Positions 5,696 to 5,734 of a stretch of 5,734 nucleotides of DNA are shown piece after piece. The position numbers were made by a program, and so were the translations under genes. Each line of letters starts with the position of its first letter. Position 1 is the first letter of the stretch. The DNA comes from Bacillota bacterium (lineage in GTDB: Bacteria > Bacillota > Clostridia > Tissierellales > Peptoniphilaceae). Location of the stretch: positions 1 through 5,734 of the forward strand of contig JAEZYW010000197.1 of assembly GCA_023418835.1 (NCBI GenBank), written 5' to 3'. The notes beneath the pieces are model-generated. The model was not told the origin of the DNA, did not search any database, and saw nothing but the letters and a program-made list of their open reading frames with translations.

Positions 5696-5734
5696 TTTTG
5701 CCTTAATTCTATCATAGTTATACCAGTTAATATA
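5651..5734 (-). CDS. IS3-family transposase (OrfB), last 27 residues
   Basis: Reading the minus strand from the window edge gives YINWYNYDRIKAKLNGLSP followed by IEFRLQSA and a TAG stop. This is the characteristic C-terminus of IS150-group IS3 transposases (YIxxYNxxRIKxKLxGLSPxEYR), after the catalytic DDE domain. The DDE residues lie outside the window, so activity cannot be judged. The fragment is in frame and undisturbed, so nothing here suggests decay. Confidence 0.88.
   Translation of the reverse strand, partial: YINWYNYDRIKAKLNGLSPIEFRLQSA

Larger units (their letters stand above)
5603..5734 (-). mobile_element. IS3-family (IS150-like) insertion sequence, right end, truncated by window end
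   Basis: The sequence TGTGCACCC...AAACACGGACATTAA from about 5612 resembles the terminal inverted repeat of IS150-type elements (TGT..GCACCC.....GGAC). It is followed inward by the 3' end of an IS3-type transposase on the minus strand. The exact outer boundary is uncertain between about 5603 (TGAAAATAATGTGCACCC) and 5612. The element starts only 11-20 nt after the holA stop. Its other end and any target-site duplication lie outside the window. Confidence 0.8.

Overview
The window is strongly AT-rich. Its genes use ordinary Shine-Dalgarno and sigma-A type signals, and the layout comEC followed by holA is classic for low-GC Bacillota. The protein style, with a long AlaX-type editing protein and a PEP synthase, suggests an anaerobic Clostridia/Tissierellia-type organism. 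That placement is inference from gene content and composition. All five Trp codons I can read in the genes are TGG and the stops are TAA or TAG, so UGA looks like a normal stop in this genome.

Layout from left to right. (1) Positions 1-318: the 3' end of a phosphoenolpyruvate synthase gene, closed by a perfect palindromic terminator at 325-350. (2) Positions 351-516: a non-coding leader with an extended -10 promoter. (3) Positions 517-912: a small multi-pass membrane protein of unknown function. (4) Positions 950-981: a terminator for the convergent gene on the minus strand. (5) Positions 1003-2199, minus: a long AlaX-type alanyl-tRNA editing protein (trans-editing of misacylated tRNA-Ala). 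(6) Positions 2200-2266: a compact divergent promoter region with a 9-bp inverted repeat at its two edges. (7) Positions 2267-4588: comEC, the DNA-uptake channel gene, interrupted at codon 490 by an in-frame UGA. (8) Positions 4569-5591: holA, the delta subunit of the DNA polymerase III clamp loader, overlapping the end of comEC. (9) From about 5603-5612 to the window end: the 3' end of an IS3-family (IS150-like) insertion sequence pointing back at holA.

The main point of interest is comEC. A single UGA separates a complete membrane/competence domain (489 residues) from a complete metallo-beta-lactamase-like domain. The second part stays in the same frame for 284 codons and keeps every expected metal-binding motif, but it has no usable start codon of its own. 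The stop falls in the short linker just before the first motif of the hydrolase domain. The simplest explanation is a recent nonsense mutation or a sequence error. Readthrough or recoding that yields a short and a long product is the more exciting alternative and can be tested. comEC also seems to be transcribed as a leaderless or nearly leaderless mRNA, because its -10 box ends only 6 nt before the ATG.

How the genes relate: comEC and holA are probably co-transcribed, with holA translation coupled to the end of comEC. alaX is transcribed away from them from the shared divergent promoter region. The membrane protein gene is a single-gene unit between ppsA and alaX. The insertion sequence sits immediately behind holA and replaces whatever once followed it. 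I see no CRISPR array, tRNA, rRNA or complete mobile element.
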